In this document: positions 8,912 through 18,346 of the stretch, one piece after another
How the letters are laid out: each line of letters opens with the position of its first letter
Numbering within the stretch: position 1 is the first letter of the stretch
NCBI GenBank assembly: GCA_958296055.1
Contig: CATQHS010000001.1
Location: forward strand, 1,584,277-1,648,276
Direction of reading: 5' to 3'
DNA from: an uncultured Acidimicrobiales bacterium
GTDB lineage: Bacteria > Actinomycetota > Acidimicrobiia > Acidimicrobiales > Aldehydirespiratoraceae
DNA length: 64,000 nt
Notes under the pieces: generated by a model
Told to the model about the DNA's origin: nothing
The model's database searches: none
What the model saw: only the letters and a program-made list of their open reading frames with translations
Position numbers and translations under genes: made by a program

Positions 8912-9290
8912 GTTTCGCCTACCCTTTTGCCGTCCATGTCGGGAGTTCTCCAGTTTGCCGCCGTAGCCGCCGATGTCTGCGACCTGCCGCATGGCCGCTT
9001 CAACCTTCCCCCTGGGAGTCTATCACGGCCTTTTTCGTGTTCCGCATCTCAGCCACGAAGCTCTCGGCCCGCCGGACCGGATCGCCGCCGTTCTCTTTGC
9101 CTGTGCCGCTCGGCCGCCTCCGACTCTTCCCGGCGGTACTTGTCGTACAATTCCGCGTAGACGCGTCCGAGCGCGCCAGTGCAAGCGCTGAAGGCGTTCC
9201 CACAGCGGGCCGCCCTGGCCGATCCACTCGGTGCGCAGCGCCGTGATCTCATCGGCGGCCCGCCCGCATCACGCGCTAACAACCTCACGC
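8912..9290 (-). pseudogene. decayed coding sequence
   Basis: On the minus strand, coding-like pieces occur in successive frames: GALGRVYAELYDKYRREESE (9049-9288 frame), then GDPVRRAESFVAEMRNTKKA, then RQVADIGGYGGKLENSRHGR, leading into the start of the gene at 8911. The pieces read like one charged coiled-coil protein broken by at least two frameshifts. Its identity is unknown. The remaining bases up to 9474 hold only a short plus-strand frame (YYCAVVGSEAEPREVVDTIL..., stop at 9425) that I cannot assign. Confidence 0.35.
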
Positions 9291-9474
9291 GAACTGACAG
9301 CTAGGTCCTCGCTGTACTTCGGGCTCATCTACTACTGCGCGGTGGTGGGCAGCGAGGCCGAGCCCAGAGAGGTGGTAGACACCATCCTGGTCGGCCTCAA
9401 CGGCTCCCTGTTCCGCCGCCCCTGACCTGCATCCGCAATCGCTGTCGCTCGGCTGTCGTTTCGGTTACGGGCGC

Positions 9475-10641
9475 TCAGAGTTGTGAAGTCGCGGCAGAGT
9501 GTTTGGCCGGGGGGTGTTTGAAGTCCCGCAGGATTTGCCACCCTAGAAGGGCAATGAGCATCAGCGGAATGATAGCAATCAACTCCAGTGGGACGATCAA
9601 CACTCCGTACAGAAATAACAAGTAACCATTGAGCGATACCAGACCGATAACTACCGGCACATACCAGTATTTAGGGAAGTAGAAGGCAAATATAATGGAG
9701 ATTACATCAGCGGGGAAGAAGTATCGATCATGCATTTTGGGCAGAATGTAGGGTAAGAGGAGGACCGAAAAAGTCGCTAGATGAACTAATAAGTCTTGGG
9801 TCACCTTCAGTTGGCTCTTATATATAAGTAGTGCTATAATAAACACTACTACCACTGTGAGGATTATGGCTAATGGGTACAAATCATAGTATGTATCGGG
9901 GATCCATTGGTACATTGTAGGCGCGCCTTGAGTGAGAACTTCTTCGGATTGGGTTTGGCGGATATAGATCAACAATAGATCGCCTAGGGGTCTGCCGATG
10001 ATCCAAGCCGGGATGAGAGTGATGAGATAAACGATAGGGCTTAGAAAGAAGTAGCGCCAGTTGACTGCTTTTTTCATCAACAGCCATAGGAATAGTGGTG
10101 CCAGAAAGATGGCTTGCAGCTTGAAGGAAAAGGATAGTCCAAAGGCGATGAAGGCCCATGCTTGGCGTCGGGCAAGCAGGGCGTAAAGGCAGGCTATAAG
10201 GAAGGCAGTATATATGGCGTCTGACTGTGCCCACGCGGCGCTGTTGAGGATGACTGTAGGCGCAAAGAGCGTCGCCAGCGCGGCCAGAATCGGTATCGTC
10301 TTTGGTTCATGGTATTTCATGCGCACACATTTATAGACGAAAAAGGCCATAATAACGTCAAAGATAATAGATATAACTTTTATGACAATGACGGTGTGGA
10401 TCTTGTGAGCAGGAAAGAGAGCCGCACTAATCATCAGCAAGTATAGATACGGTACGTTGTAGTTGGAAAAGGGGTGCTGTAAAGCGTCTAAGTTATAATT
10501 ACTTATAATAAAGTCATACCAAGGAGAAAGGGAATGGGTATAGTCAAGTGACTCGAAAAATATAAAATGGTAGCGAACCACAAGCGCCAGGAGAATGCCT
10601 GCGGCCAGCAATATCGCAACGCTCCACTTGGAGTTGTTCAT
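9475..10641 (-). CDS. GT-C-type mannosyltransferase-like membrane protein
   Basis: The 388-residue product has about ten transmembrane helices. The layout and the motif LNSAAWAQSDAIYTAFLIAC ... FGLSFSFKLQAIFLAPLFLW are typical of the Gpi18/PIG-V-related (COG5542-like) GT-C proteins, which use lipid-linked sugars at the outer face of the membrane. An acidic residue sits in the first extracytoplasmic loop (about residue 33), as expected for GT-C enzymes. The gene is markedly AT-rich. Its start lies 9 bp from the end of the acyl-CoA dehydrogenase relic, so it is probably inserted DNA. The substrate is unknown. Confidence 0.65.
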   Translation of the reverse strand: MNNSKWSVAILLAAGILLALVVRYHFIFFESLDYTHSLSPWYDFIISNYNLDALQHPFSNYNVPYLYLLMISAALFPAHKIHTVIVIKVISIIFDVIMAFFVYKCVRMKYHEPKTIPILAALATLFAPTVILNSAAWAQSDAIYTAFLIACLYALLARRQAWAFIAFGLSFSFKLQAIFLAPLFLWLLMKKAVNWRYFFLSPIVYLITLIPAWIIGRPLGDLLLIYIRQTQSEEVLTQGAPTMYQWIPDTYYDLYPLAIILTVVVVFIIALLIYKSQLKVTQDLLVHLATFSVLLLPYILPKMHDRYFFPADVISIIFAFYFPKYWYVPVVIGLVSLNGYLLFLYGVLIVPLELIAIIPLMLIALLGWQILRDFKHPPAKHSAATSQL

Positions 10642-10649
10642 GGGCGCAC

Positions 10650-11668
10650 TCAGCGGGGGATGTCGGCCCAGGGGGCGCCCTTGTAGGGGCCGGGCTCCCG
10701 TTCGCCGATGATGTTGCGCTGGATGTTCGAAGTGCCGCCCAGGATCGCCAGCGCCGGCGAGTAAGCGAACAGGTAGCCGGCGGGCAGGTCAGCCATGTTC
10801 AGCTCGCGGCGGCGGCTGGGCTCGGCCCAGGCCGCGGGGGCGGGGAAGGCGATCGCCTCGGGGCCCATCCAGGTCGATGCGGGCGGCCGCGATCGACTGG
10901 CTCAGTTCGCTGCCGGGGCTCGGCGGCCCTGGGGATCCGGCGTTGACCCCCACCCCGGCAAAGGCCGTCATCTGCAGCGCCCGCTCCCGGGCACCACAGC
11001 CCCATTAGCCGGTCCCGGACCAGCGGGTCGTCCCAGTCGCCCCGGGTCTCGTCGATGACCCTGTCGACTGGGCCGGGCCCGACCCGGGGGCGGCTGGAGA
11101 GGCCGCCCCGCTCGCTCATCAGGGTGGCGGTCGACACCGCCCAGCCCTCGTTGACCGGGCCCAGGCGCATCGCGTCGGGCACCTCGGCATCGCTGAGGAA
11201 GACCTCGTTGAACTCGGCCTCGCCGGTCATCTGTCTGAGCGGCCGCACCTCCACGCCGGGCGCGCCCATGTCGAGCATGAAGCAGGTGATGCTCTTGTGC
11301 TTGGGCCGCCGGGGATCGATGCGGGCCAGAAGCAGCCCGTAGTGGGACCGGTGGGCACATGAGTTCCAGACCTTCTGGCCGTTCACGACCCAGACGTCGC
11401 CGTCGGGCTCGGCCCGGGTGGACAGACCGGCCAGGTCCGATCCCGATCTCGGCTCGGAGAAGAGCTGGCACCAGTGGGTGCGGCTGCAGGCGATGTCGGC
11501 CAGCATAAGTTTCGGCTCGGGGGTGCCGAACCTTTTGATGCAGGGCGCCACCAGCACCCGGCCCACGAAGTCGAAGCCGCGGGGCGCCTGGCAGCGGGTC
11601 AGGGTCGCCTCAATGGCCGCGCCCTCCTCGGGGGTGACGCCCAGGCCGCCGTGGTCGAGGGCCCCGGG
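10650..11668 (-). pseudogene. acyl-CoA dehydrogenase, truncated and frameshifted
   Basis: Recognisable acyl-CoA dehydrogenase blocks on the minus strand include LADIACSRTHWCQLFSEPRS, GDVWVVNGQKVWNSCAHRSH, DMGAPGVEVRPLRQMTGEAE, and the C-terminal LAILGGTSNIQRNIIGERE. The N-terminal domain is missing because IS481 copy C abuts at about 11668. At least two frameshifts lie between about 10790 and 11000. The GC-rich codon use shows that it belonged to the host chromosome before decay. Confidence 0.8.
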
Positions 11669-12327
11669 AGTAGTCGTCGACGGCGACGTGCAGGTAGGTG
11701 TACCCGCCGCGGCGGGGGCCTCGGGCGCGGCGGGAGCGGCGGGCCTGGGGGCTTTGGCGGCCGTGTGCTCTCCAGCCCCCGCCCGGGGGGATTTTCGCGA
11801 CTTTCTTGATGTCGAGGTGCACCAGCTCCCCCGGCGCCGATCTCTCATAGCGTCGGATCACCCGCCCGGTCGGGCGGTCGATGACATCGAGCCGGTTCAG
11901 CCCGTGGCGGCGAAGGACCCGCCACACCGTCGAGGCCGGCACGCCGGTGCGCGCCGACAAGTACACCGGCCCTCGCTTGGTGCTGCGCCGCAGCCGGCAG
12001 ATCCGCTCCTCGGTGCGGGCCGCGGTGCGCCGAGGGGACCGGCGCGGCCGCGAGCTGCGGTCCACCAGACCGCAATCGCCGTGCTCCTGCCAGCGGCCCC
12101 ACCACTTCGCGACCGTGCCCCGCGACAGCCCCATCTGGCGGGCCACTTCGGCCTGGGGCTCCCCCGCAGCCACCCGCTGGACCAGCAGCAGCCGCCCCGC
12201 GGGAATCAAACGTGCATTAGCGTGCGACATCGAGCCTCCTGTGCTCGTGGGCTGTTACACCACCACACTCGCACAGGGGGCTCACCCCATCGCGCTGCTA
12301 CCAACCTCTATGCCCAGAACATCTAGA
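11669..12327 (-). mobile_element. IS481-family element, copy C (3' truncated)
   Basis: The outer end CTATGCCCAGAACA (12308-12321) is followed by TCTAGA. The transposase starts at ATG 12230 (MSHANARLIPAGRLLLVQRV) and runs in frame through the HTH and the first DDE block (GELVHLDIKKVAKIPPGGGW, TYLHVAVDDYS). It is cut at 11669, where acyl-CoA dehydrogenase sequence begins, so two catalytic residues are absent. Closely similar to copy B. A fused frame continues into the dehydrogenase relic. Confidence 0.75.
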
Positions 12328-12407
12328 ACGGGAGCGGACCATCTGACCTGCGGTTTTATCGGTTCGCGGCTCTCGGGCCTATTTGGGTAAAACCGTATAT
12401 AAGCCCC

Positions 12408-14090
12408 CTAATTATGTTCATTGTGATGCTTAAAATCGTAAAGGAACACTAACTGATTCTCAGGGGTGAGTAAGCCAGACACCTTATCTAGTCTCTCACG
12501 TCGAATGATATAGCGCGGGGGGCGAACCCCATCAATGGATGGGTCATCTCCTAAGATGATACCGTTCCCAGACAAATAGTAATCTAGGCCATGTCTCACT
12601 CCGGTGAACTCTATATGAAGTGAGTATTTATCAGCGATAGGGACAAAGATATTATTTCCCTGGGTTATTGTCCTAATGGCATCAAAATCAGCGGTTATGG
12701 CTTCATGGAATTCAACAGCTTCGCTATCAGAGCCAATACGACTTATCTGAAAGGCTGAAATCACGAAACTAGCCAGAGCTACGGTAACCAGTAACCATAG
12801 CCATCTATTAGATAGCTTTTGAATAAACTGCGCCACAAATGCAAAAAAAACCAATGGAATGCCGTAATAAAATACGGCTTCGTATTCATGCCACTCGGTG
12901 CTGTTACGCATAGGTATTGCCCAACAAAAGCCACTCGCTATCAAAGTAGCTACCAGCACCTTGTAACGTACCAAACTCGCTCCTACTACGCATAGAGCAA
13001 GCACTATCCCTGTGTATATACTGAATATCCAAACCGAGACATCACGACTGAATGCTAAGAATAACTTCTGGAAAGAAATCGGAGTGGATAAAACACCGAT
13101 ACGGCCCAATTGTTGTCTCAAGAATGCGGGCCATGTTCGTAGTACGGACTCATCTGAAAGCGGCAATTTATCCAATCCAGTTCTATTTAACATTGACTGA
13201 AATGATGGCAGATCATTCAGAGAAATATTATCGTTTATATTTAAAGAAAGGTATTCTCGACTTAAATTATATATAAGAACCAATACTCCCCAAATCAAAG
13301 TAATGCAAGCAAGCATCATATAGCGACTAGTAACCCCTCCAATAACACCGGCACGAACTAGAGTTACAAGGCGTTTGGACACTGACATCTTTAGTCCATT
13401 TATCTCTTGGGTTGTTTTACCCGCTATAAAGGCTTCTCGTACAACGCCTAGAATAATAAAGGCCATCAATAAACCATACACATGCCAACCAAAAACCAAT
13501 GCGAGACAGGACTTCGCAACTAACTGCCCAAATCGACCTTCCTGAGCAAATATAACCATAGAATGGAAAACCATTACTACTACGAAAAGATCTATCGTCA
13601 CTTCGTTGGAGATCATATCGTTATAGTACAAAAAGTAGTACGATGAGAACGACATCGACGTCGCGGTTAGGGCGACCCATTTATTAGACGAGAGGCGACA
13701 CACACACCGAAAGGCTATCACCCCTGTTCCAGCAAAAAATATTAGCATTAACACCCTTGTTGCATAGATCTGAGTCGACAGACCTTCGAAGGGTAAAGTG
13801 GCCAACTTGATCAGAGCATATCCGGCGGGTGGGAACCTGTTATAAGCTTCATACCAAGAATTACCATCAGACAATATTATTTGGCGAGTGAACCCAAGAA
13901 AGTTATGATTCGGCGAATAGTTCACGGCATTTGCCAGATGTTCAGATGATACATAATCGTGGTGACCATAACGATAGAAATGACCCCGGGCATTACTGAA
14001 CAAAAATACCGTCGACAGACCTAACATTAATAGTATAAGCGGTGATTGCGCAATAAGCCAGCGTTTTAATTTCCGATCAGCCATAACCAC
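12408..14090 (-). CDS. GT-C-type membrane glycosyltransferase-like protein
   Basis: The 560-residue, AT-rich gene encodes a protein with about 12 hydrophobic helices. An N-terminal helix is followed by a large extracytoplasmic loop with YRYGHHDYVSSEHLANAVNY, the place where GT-C enzymes carry catalytic acidic residues. A C-terminal soluble domain of about 110 residues (FQISRIGSDSEAVEFHEAIT onward) follows the last helix. I infer transfer of a sugar from a polyprenyl-phosphate donor during surface glycan assembly. It diverges from the gene at 14240 and forms a three-gene GT-C neighbourhood with it and the gene at 9475. Confidence 0.6.
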   Translation of the reverse strand: MVMADRKLKRWLIAQSPLILLMLGLSTVFLFSNARGHFYRYGHHDYVSSEHLANAVNYSPNHNFLGFTRQIILSDGNSWYEAYNRFPPAGYALIKLATLPFEGLSTQIYATRVLMLIFFAGTGVIAFRCVCRLSSNKWVALTATSMSFSSYYFLYYNDMISNEVTIDLFVVVMVFHSMVIFAQEGRFGQLVAKSCLALVFGWHVYGLLMAFIILGVVREAFIAGKTTQEINGLKMSVSKRLVTLVRAGVIGGVTSRYMMLACITLIWGVLVLIYNLSREYLSLNINDNISLNDLPSFQSMLNRTGLDKLPLSDESVLRTWPAFLRQQLGRIGVLSTPISFQKLFLAFSRDVSVWIFSIYTGIVLALCVVGASLVRYKVLVATLIASGFCWAIPMRNSTEWHEYEAVFYYGIPLVFFAFVAQFIQKLSNRWLWLLVTVALASFVISAFQISRIGSDSEAVEFHEAITADFDAIRTITQGNNIFVPIADKYSLHIEFTGVRHGLDYYLSGNGIILGDDPSIDGVRPPRYIIRRERLDKVSGLLTPENQLVFLYDFKHHNEHN

Positions 14091-14239
14091 AATCTAACCC
14101 CTCCGTTGCTGTAACCGGTAGCTCCAAGTTGATACAGACATTCCTGTTTGACTGAATTTTCAGTATTTTTCAATTTCTATTATATGATTCTATTAGCCTG
14201 GCAACCAGCTTTCTCCATTGGCGCTACACTTCCAACCAC

Positions 14240-16573
14240 ATGCCCAAGCAGCATAACCTCGGTAGCGGCAGAATCACCGCTACTCCGACCGTATCGGCCG
14301 ATTCTGGCGGAGAGGACATCTCAACCCAGCGGCGCAGACTGGCCGCGGTCTGGCTAGCAGCAGGAAGCGCAGTTGCCTATGTGGTGGGGGCAAGTTGGCT
14401 TGATGTGATCCGGGGTGGAGGCGTGCCACCAGGCGGTGACATGATCGGCCATGCTGCTGCCGCCGAGTGGCTCAAGACGTTGCCGTGGTGGGACTGGCGA
14501 GGCTGGTCGGACTGGTTCTACGGGGGCCAGGCTATCGGAATCAACTACCCGCCGCTGAGCCTCAACTGGCTGCGTTTCACCCACTCAACCCACGGACAGA
14601 TGACGGCTGTGGCGCTGGGTTTATTAGTGTTGATGCCGTGGGGAGCTTTGCGCCTGGCCCGAGCGGTGGACTACCCGCCAAAAATGCAACGCATCGCGGT
14701 GGGATCTGTTCTGGTGTTGGCGGCCGCTTCAGGCACCATGCACTGGGCACTACCCGGCTTTCATGCCGTGTTTACTTTTTACAGTTCTTGGCCTTTCATG
14801 CTGGCAACGGTCACTGGCTTATTCACCGCTGCTTGGGCGGCCCGTGGTAATCGCCCCGTCGCAGCCGGGATCATGGCTGGAGTGGCGTTGCTGTGCAACC
14901 CCACATCAATTCCCGGTCTGGGAGTGGCATCCTTGGCGCTACTAGCCACCAGCGGTGCCTCATTCCGCCAAGCCGCTCGCTGGTCCATCACCGCCGGAGC
15001 TGCTGCCTTGGTTATCAGTGGCTGGTGGCTGGTGCCGTTTTTGGCTTCATTGGACCGCCTGGTGCGCTGGGACGTGCCATTGCACCGGTTCTGGGGGTTT
15101 GGAGGCATTTATCAGATACTGGTTTTAACTAGCGTGGGGATGGGAGCAGCGTGGGCTAGTCGGCGGGGAGGCCCGTCTCGGCGGTTAGCCGGAGTGGCTG
15201 CCGCCGGTTTGGTGGCTACTTTGCTAGCCGAATGGGCCAGTTGGCTGCGCCCGGAGCGCTGGCTGATAATAGCCATCCTTATAGCAATCATTGCATGTGC
15301 CGGAATAGCCACGAGAGTGTCAACTCACTCGCAAGCTGGACTCCGGCCCGTCTGGAAGCTACATGTTGTTCTAGGCTTAGTCGTCTTCGTTGTTCTTACC
15401 TTCCGGTTTGAAATCCTAGTACTGGCGGTGGGGCTGTTCCTACTACCAGCACGTTCCTGGGCCTGGGTGGGAGCCCTGGCCTGGAGCATGACTTTACTCT
15501 GGGGAGGCCTCTGGGGAGTAACAAGCGACGCACTAGAGCCACCGGTGGAAACCCCCCTCGGAGCCGTGGTAGAGCGGAGCGAACCTGGTGCCAACGGACT
15601 AGTTTATGTAGACAGAAGGGTCACAAACCCCCAGACCGGAGACGTTCATACATGTGCCTGGGGTCAACCCTGGTTGAACACGGCACGCACCGGTGGCCGC
15701 ATCCGTCCGCTGTTGGGGCTGTATAGGGAGACTAGCCCATCCTTCGAGTTCATTGCCACCGAGCTTCTGATACGCACCGGTCAGTTGGGGGAACTTTACC
15801 CGGTGCGACCTCATTGGTTTGAGGTCTGGCAGGACGCCGGAGCGCCCGCGTTAGGCAGCCTTGCCGCTTCAGAGGCTCTGGGGGCCCGTTGGCACGCGAG
15901 ATGCGACGCAAGCGGCAACATCTCCCTGACCGATCTATCCGGGGTGACGGCTAGCGGCGTGACTGTGGATGCTTACCACTCCGAGGACGCCTGGCACCAA
16001 GCCGCGGCTCAATGGTGGATCCCAATCGTTGCCGAGGTCCGAACCGAACCGGAGTCGTGGCAGCCGGTGCCGATCCGGGTCGAGGACGATGATCCCAATC
16101 ATCCGGCTGACCAAGCCGCGACTGGTGTGTGGATGCGCGCCGACGGCGACCGACTCACTTTGGGAGCAGACACAGCCGGCTGGACCTGGCTGCGCGTGCC
16201 CTGGGACCCATACTGGCGTTCGTCGGCCAGCACCGCAGTGCACAAGGGAGGCCCAGGTCATCTAATCGTCTGGGTCCCCGCAGGGGGAACTGAGTTGATG
16301 TGGCAGGTGCCGGGCGCAGTGGACATCTCAGCAGCCGTCGTTACCGGAGCCGCCGTGCTCACGGTACTAATCATGGCCGTCGGAAACCGTCGTCATCAAA
16401 ACCGTGGGCTCGACCCCAACCGACCTCGCCCCGTCGGAGCCGCCATCGACCTGTACGCTGACACCGTGGACGAATGGCTGAACACCGTCAGCCGCTGGGC
16501 TCGGGCCGTGGGCCGAGTGTCCGGTGCAGTTACCGCTCGGGCCCGTAACCGACGCCTTGATCGATCTCGGTAG
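14240..16573 (+). CDS. PTPS-related GT-C-like membrane protein
   Basis: The 777-residue product begins with a cytoplasmic tail, then a helix (about 32-55), then the loop GGDMIGHAAAAEWLKTLPWW...WFYGGQAIGINYPPLSLNWL. That loop is characteristic of the 6-pyruvoyl-tetrahydropterin-synthase-related membrane family (PF10131-like), a group of predicted glycosyltransferases. About ten further helices reach to residue 430. A large outer domain follows, then one more helix near 695-715 and a basic cytoplasmic tail. GC content is closer to the chromosome than in the two neighbouring GT-C genes. It probably builds or modifies surface polysaccharide. Confidence 0.65.
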   Translation: MPKQHNLGSGRITATPTVSADSGGEDISTQRRRLAAVWLAAGSAVAYVVGASWLDVIRGGGVPPGGDMIGHAAAAEWLKTLPWWDWRGWSDWFYGGQAIGINYPPLSLNWLRFTHSTHGQMTAVALGLLVLMPWGALRLARAVDYPPKMQRIAVGSVLVLAAASGTMHWALPGFHAVFTFYSSWPFMLATVTGLFTAAWAARGNRPVAAGIMAGVALLCNPTSIPGLGVASLALLATSGASFRQAARWSITAGAAALVISGWWLVPFLASLDRLVRWDVPLHRFWGFGGIYQILVLTSVGMGAAWASRRGGPSRRLAGVAAAGLVATLLAEWASWLRPERWLIIAILIAIIACAGIATRVSTHSQAGLRPVWKLHVVLGLVVFVVLTFRFEILVLAVGLFLLPARSWAWVGALAWSMTLLWGGLWGVTSDALEPPVETPLGAVVERSEPGANGLVYVDRRVTNPQTGDVHTCAWGQPWLNTARTGGRIRPLLGLYRETSPSFEFIATELLIRTGQLGELYPVRPHWFEVWQDAGAPALGSLAASEALGARWHARCDASGNISLTDLSGVTASGVTVDAYHSEDAWHQAAAQWWIPIVAEVRTEPESWQPVPIRVEDDDPNHPADQAATGVWMRADGDRLTLGADTAGWTWLRVPWDPYWRSSASTAVHKGGPGHLIVWVPAGGTELMWQVPGAVDISAAVVTGAAVLTVLIMAVGNRRHQNRGLDPNRPRPVGAAIDLYADTVDEWLNTVSRWARAVGRVSGAVTARARNRRLDRSR

Positions 16574-16710
16574 CTAGATGCGACAACCGAGGTTCTAGAA
16601 ATTGGTTGCGCGAATGGCGGAAGTTCGGCTAGTCTTCAGTTCATGAGGCCAGTTGGGCATATCGTCGCTGCTAAACGGCAGCTTTAGTCGCGTTTCGAGA
16701 GGCAGGAAGC

Positions 16711-17022
16711 ATGATAGCCGTTGCTCTGTTAGCTGTTGGGGTGCCGAGTCTGCTCGGGATCGCTTCATTGGGACTGCGAAGGCGGTCGGAGGCTACGGCC
16801 ACCGACAGGCGAGGTATCGCCCTGCAAACCGTGATCATCATGGTGGTGCTGCTTGTCATCGCCGGAGCAGTGGCGGGAGTGTTGATCAATCGAGGCAACG
16901 AGGCGGTCAGCGATCTCGAGGACCAAGAACTCGGTTTGACCCCTGCCAGCTTCTCAGTCAAGGTCCTCTGCGAGAGCGCCAATTTCAGTTGGAACGCCGG
17001 CACCTGCGTCGCCAAACCCTAG
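16711..17022 (+). CDS. small two-helix membrane protein, pilin-like
   Basis: The 103-residue product has an N-terminal hydrophobic segment (MIAVALLAVGVPSLLGIASL), a basic linker, and a second segment RGIALQTVIIMVVLLVIAGA. The second segment resembles the start of Flp/TadE-type pilin-like proteins, where a charged residue plus Gly precedes a long helix. A short Cys-containing domain (VLCESANFSWNAGTCVAKP) follows. It lies just upstream of two TadE-like genes, which supports a role in a Tad-type envelope structure. Confidence 0.5.
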   Translation: MIAVALLAVGVPSLLGIASLGLRRRSEATATDRRGIALQTVIIMVVLLVIAGAVAGVLINRGNEAVSDLEDQELGLTPASFSVKVLCESANFSWNAGTCVAKP

Positions 17023-17170
17023 TTAGGGCCGCTGTCTCGGAACGCCGAACGCCATTCGCAAACATGGCGATTTCAGTCATTACCTGAAAGAGTCGGGCCT
17101 GAACCCGGCCAGTCAATTCGCGTGTCGAACCCGCCCGCTGACAGGGCGGGCCGATTCGCGGGGCGAGGCC

Positions 17171-17554
17171 TTGCCGGTGGCCATCCTGTTCTTGGGCGTG
17201 ATGTTCACGATCCTGATGGGAGTGCATGTGGTGGTGGTGGCCATGGCCCGCACCGCCGTGCAGGCCGCGGCCGACGCCGCCGTCGGCGCCGCTCAGAATG
17301 CTGCACCCGACGACCGCGTGAGTGAGGGCGTGCTAGCTGCCCAGCTTGCTTTGATCGCCGCCTCTAGTTCGGCCGTCGAGACCCGACCTCCAGTGGTGGT
17401 CGTGGAGTCCGACCGGGGCCAGGTGCAGGCCCTGGTGTTCGCCGGCACCATCTCGCCGATCTTCGGCGGGGTGGAACTCAGCGCTCTGGCTTGCGGTCCC
17501 CTCGACGACATCACCACCTCAGCTCTCAGCAGCGCCGAGGCCTGGACATGCTGA
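17171..17554 (+). CDS. TadE-like pilus assembly protein
   Basis: After a short cytoplasmic part, the helix PVAILFLGVMFTILMGVHVV is followed by VAMARTAVQAAADAAVGAAQ, the standard TadE/TadG arrangement of one N-terminal helix and an Ala-rich helical stalk. The start is uncertain. TTG 17171 is the first possible start in frame, but the preceding codons (ADSRGEA) fit the usual TadE N-terminus, so an unusual upstream start is possible. The stop overlaps the next start (ATGCTGA), implying translational coupling. Confidence 0.6.
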   Translation: MPVAILFLGVMFTILMGVHVVVVAMARTAVQAAADAAVGAAQNAAPDDRVSEGVLAAQLALIAASSSAVETRPPVVVVESDRGQVQALVFAGTISPIFGGVELSALACGPLDDITTSALSSAEAWTC

Positions 17555-18102
17555 GACTCCGGCCGCGGCTGGCCTGTCGCCGCTTGCCCCGGCTCATCGC
17601 TATCCGCATCGGCCCCAACCGCCGCCGCGGCGAGGACGGCTCGGGGACTGCCGTCGGGGTGGCGGTGATGTTTCCGATGCTGATGCTGGTGATCGTCCTC
17701 ATCCAGATGCTCTCCGACTCCACCCGGTCCGAGCAGGTGCTCCAGGCCACCGCCAACCGGGCCGCCCGGGTCGCCGCGCTGTGCTGCTACCGGGTCGACG
17801 GCGCCGACGGGGCGGTGGAGGTGGTGCGGGCCGGGCTGGCCAGCGTCACTGACGCCGCCGCGGGCAACCGCGTCTACTGCAACAACGACATGGCCGGCGA
17901 CGCCAGCATCGTCTTCATCGACGTGGACGGCGACGCGGTCACCACCGGCCCCGTGCCGCCGGGCGGGAGGGCCTACGTGTTCCTGACCTGCCGGGTGCCC
18001 CCCCAAGTGGTCGGCGGCTTCGGGATCGCCTCCCTCGACGCCGAGCGCCTGCTGGTGGGCTCGGCCACCATCGACCCCTTCCGCTCCCGCTCCGGCACCT
18101 GA
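17548..18102 (+). CDS. TadE/TadG-like protein
   Basis: The 184-residue product starts at ATG 17548, overlapping the upstream stop. A basic cytoplasmic leader (RLIAIRIGPNRRRGEDGSGT) precedes the helix VGVAVMFPMLMLVIVLIQML. An extracytoplasmic region with paired cysteines (AALCCYRV, VYCNND, LTCRV) follows. TadE-like proteins are minor pilins or assembly factors of tight-adherence pili. No TadA ATPase or TadBC genes are visible in the window, so this is a partial or satellite cluster. Confidence 0.65.
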   Translation: MLRLRPRLACRRLPRLIAIRIGPNRRRGEDGSGTAVGVAVMFPMLMLVIVLIQMLSDSTRSEQVLQATANRAARVAALCCYRVDGADGAVEVVRAGLASVTDAAAGNRVYCNNDMAGDASIVFIDVDGDAVTTGPVPPGGRAYVFLTCRVPPQVVGGFGIASLDAERLLVGSATIDPFRSRSGT

Positions 18103-18172
18103 CCCTCGTCGGCGGCCCGTCCCCGGCGGCGCCGCCCTCGGCCTGAGAATCTTAGATTTTTCCGAACGGGCG

Positions 18173-18201
18173 TTGTGGCTGTCACAGGGTCCCGGTACAT
18201 T
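18173..18201 (+). promoter_or_regulatory. sigma70-like promoter upstream of DUF222 gene
   Basis: TTGTGG (18173-18178), a 17-nt spacer and TACATT (18196-18201) lie about 145 bp before the GTG start at 18347. Pattern match only. Confidence 0.4.
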
Positions 18202-18346
18202 GTCGTTACCGGTCACGGAACCTCCTGAACGGATCGTTCGGATGGTTCTGGCACTTCCCCAGACTGGTGGCTCGCTGGCTTCGGCCGGCTTGCTGGTCCG
18301 AGTTCGATCCGGTCCCTTTGGGGCTGGATGTTAAAGGAAGCGCGCC

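Noticed and set aside
10799-11848. Single protein joining a transposase and an acyl-CoA dehydrogenase
   Set aside because: The open frame is an accidental fusion at the truncated end of IS481 copy C. Neither part is complete.
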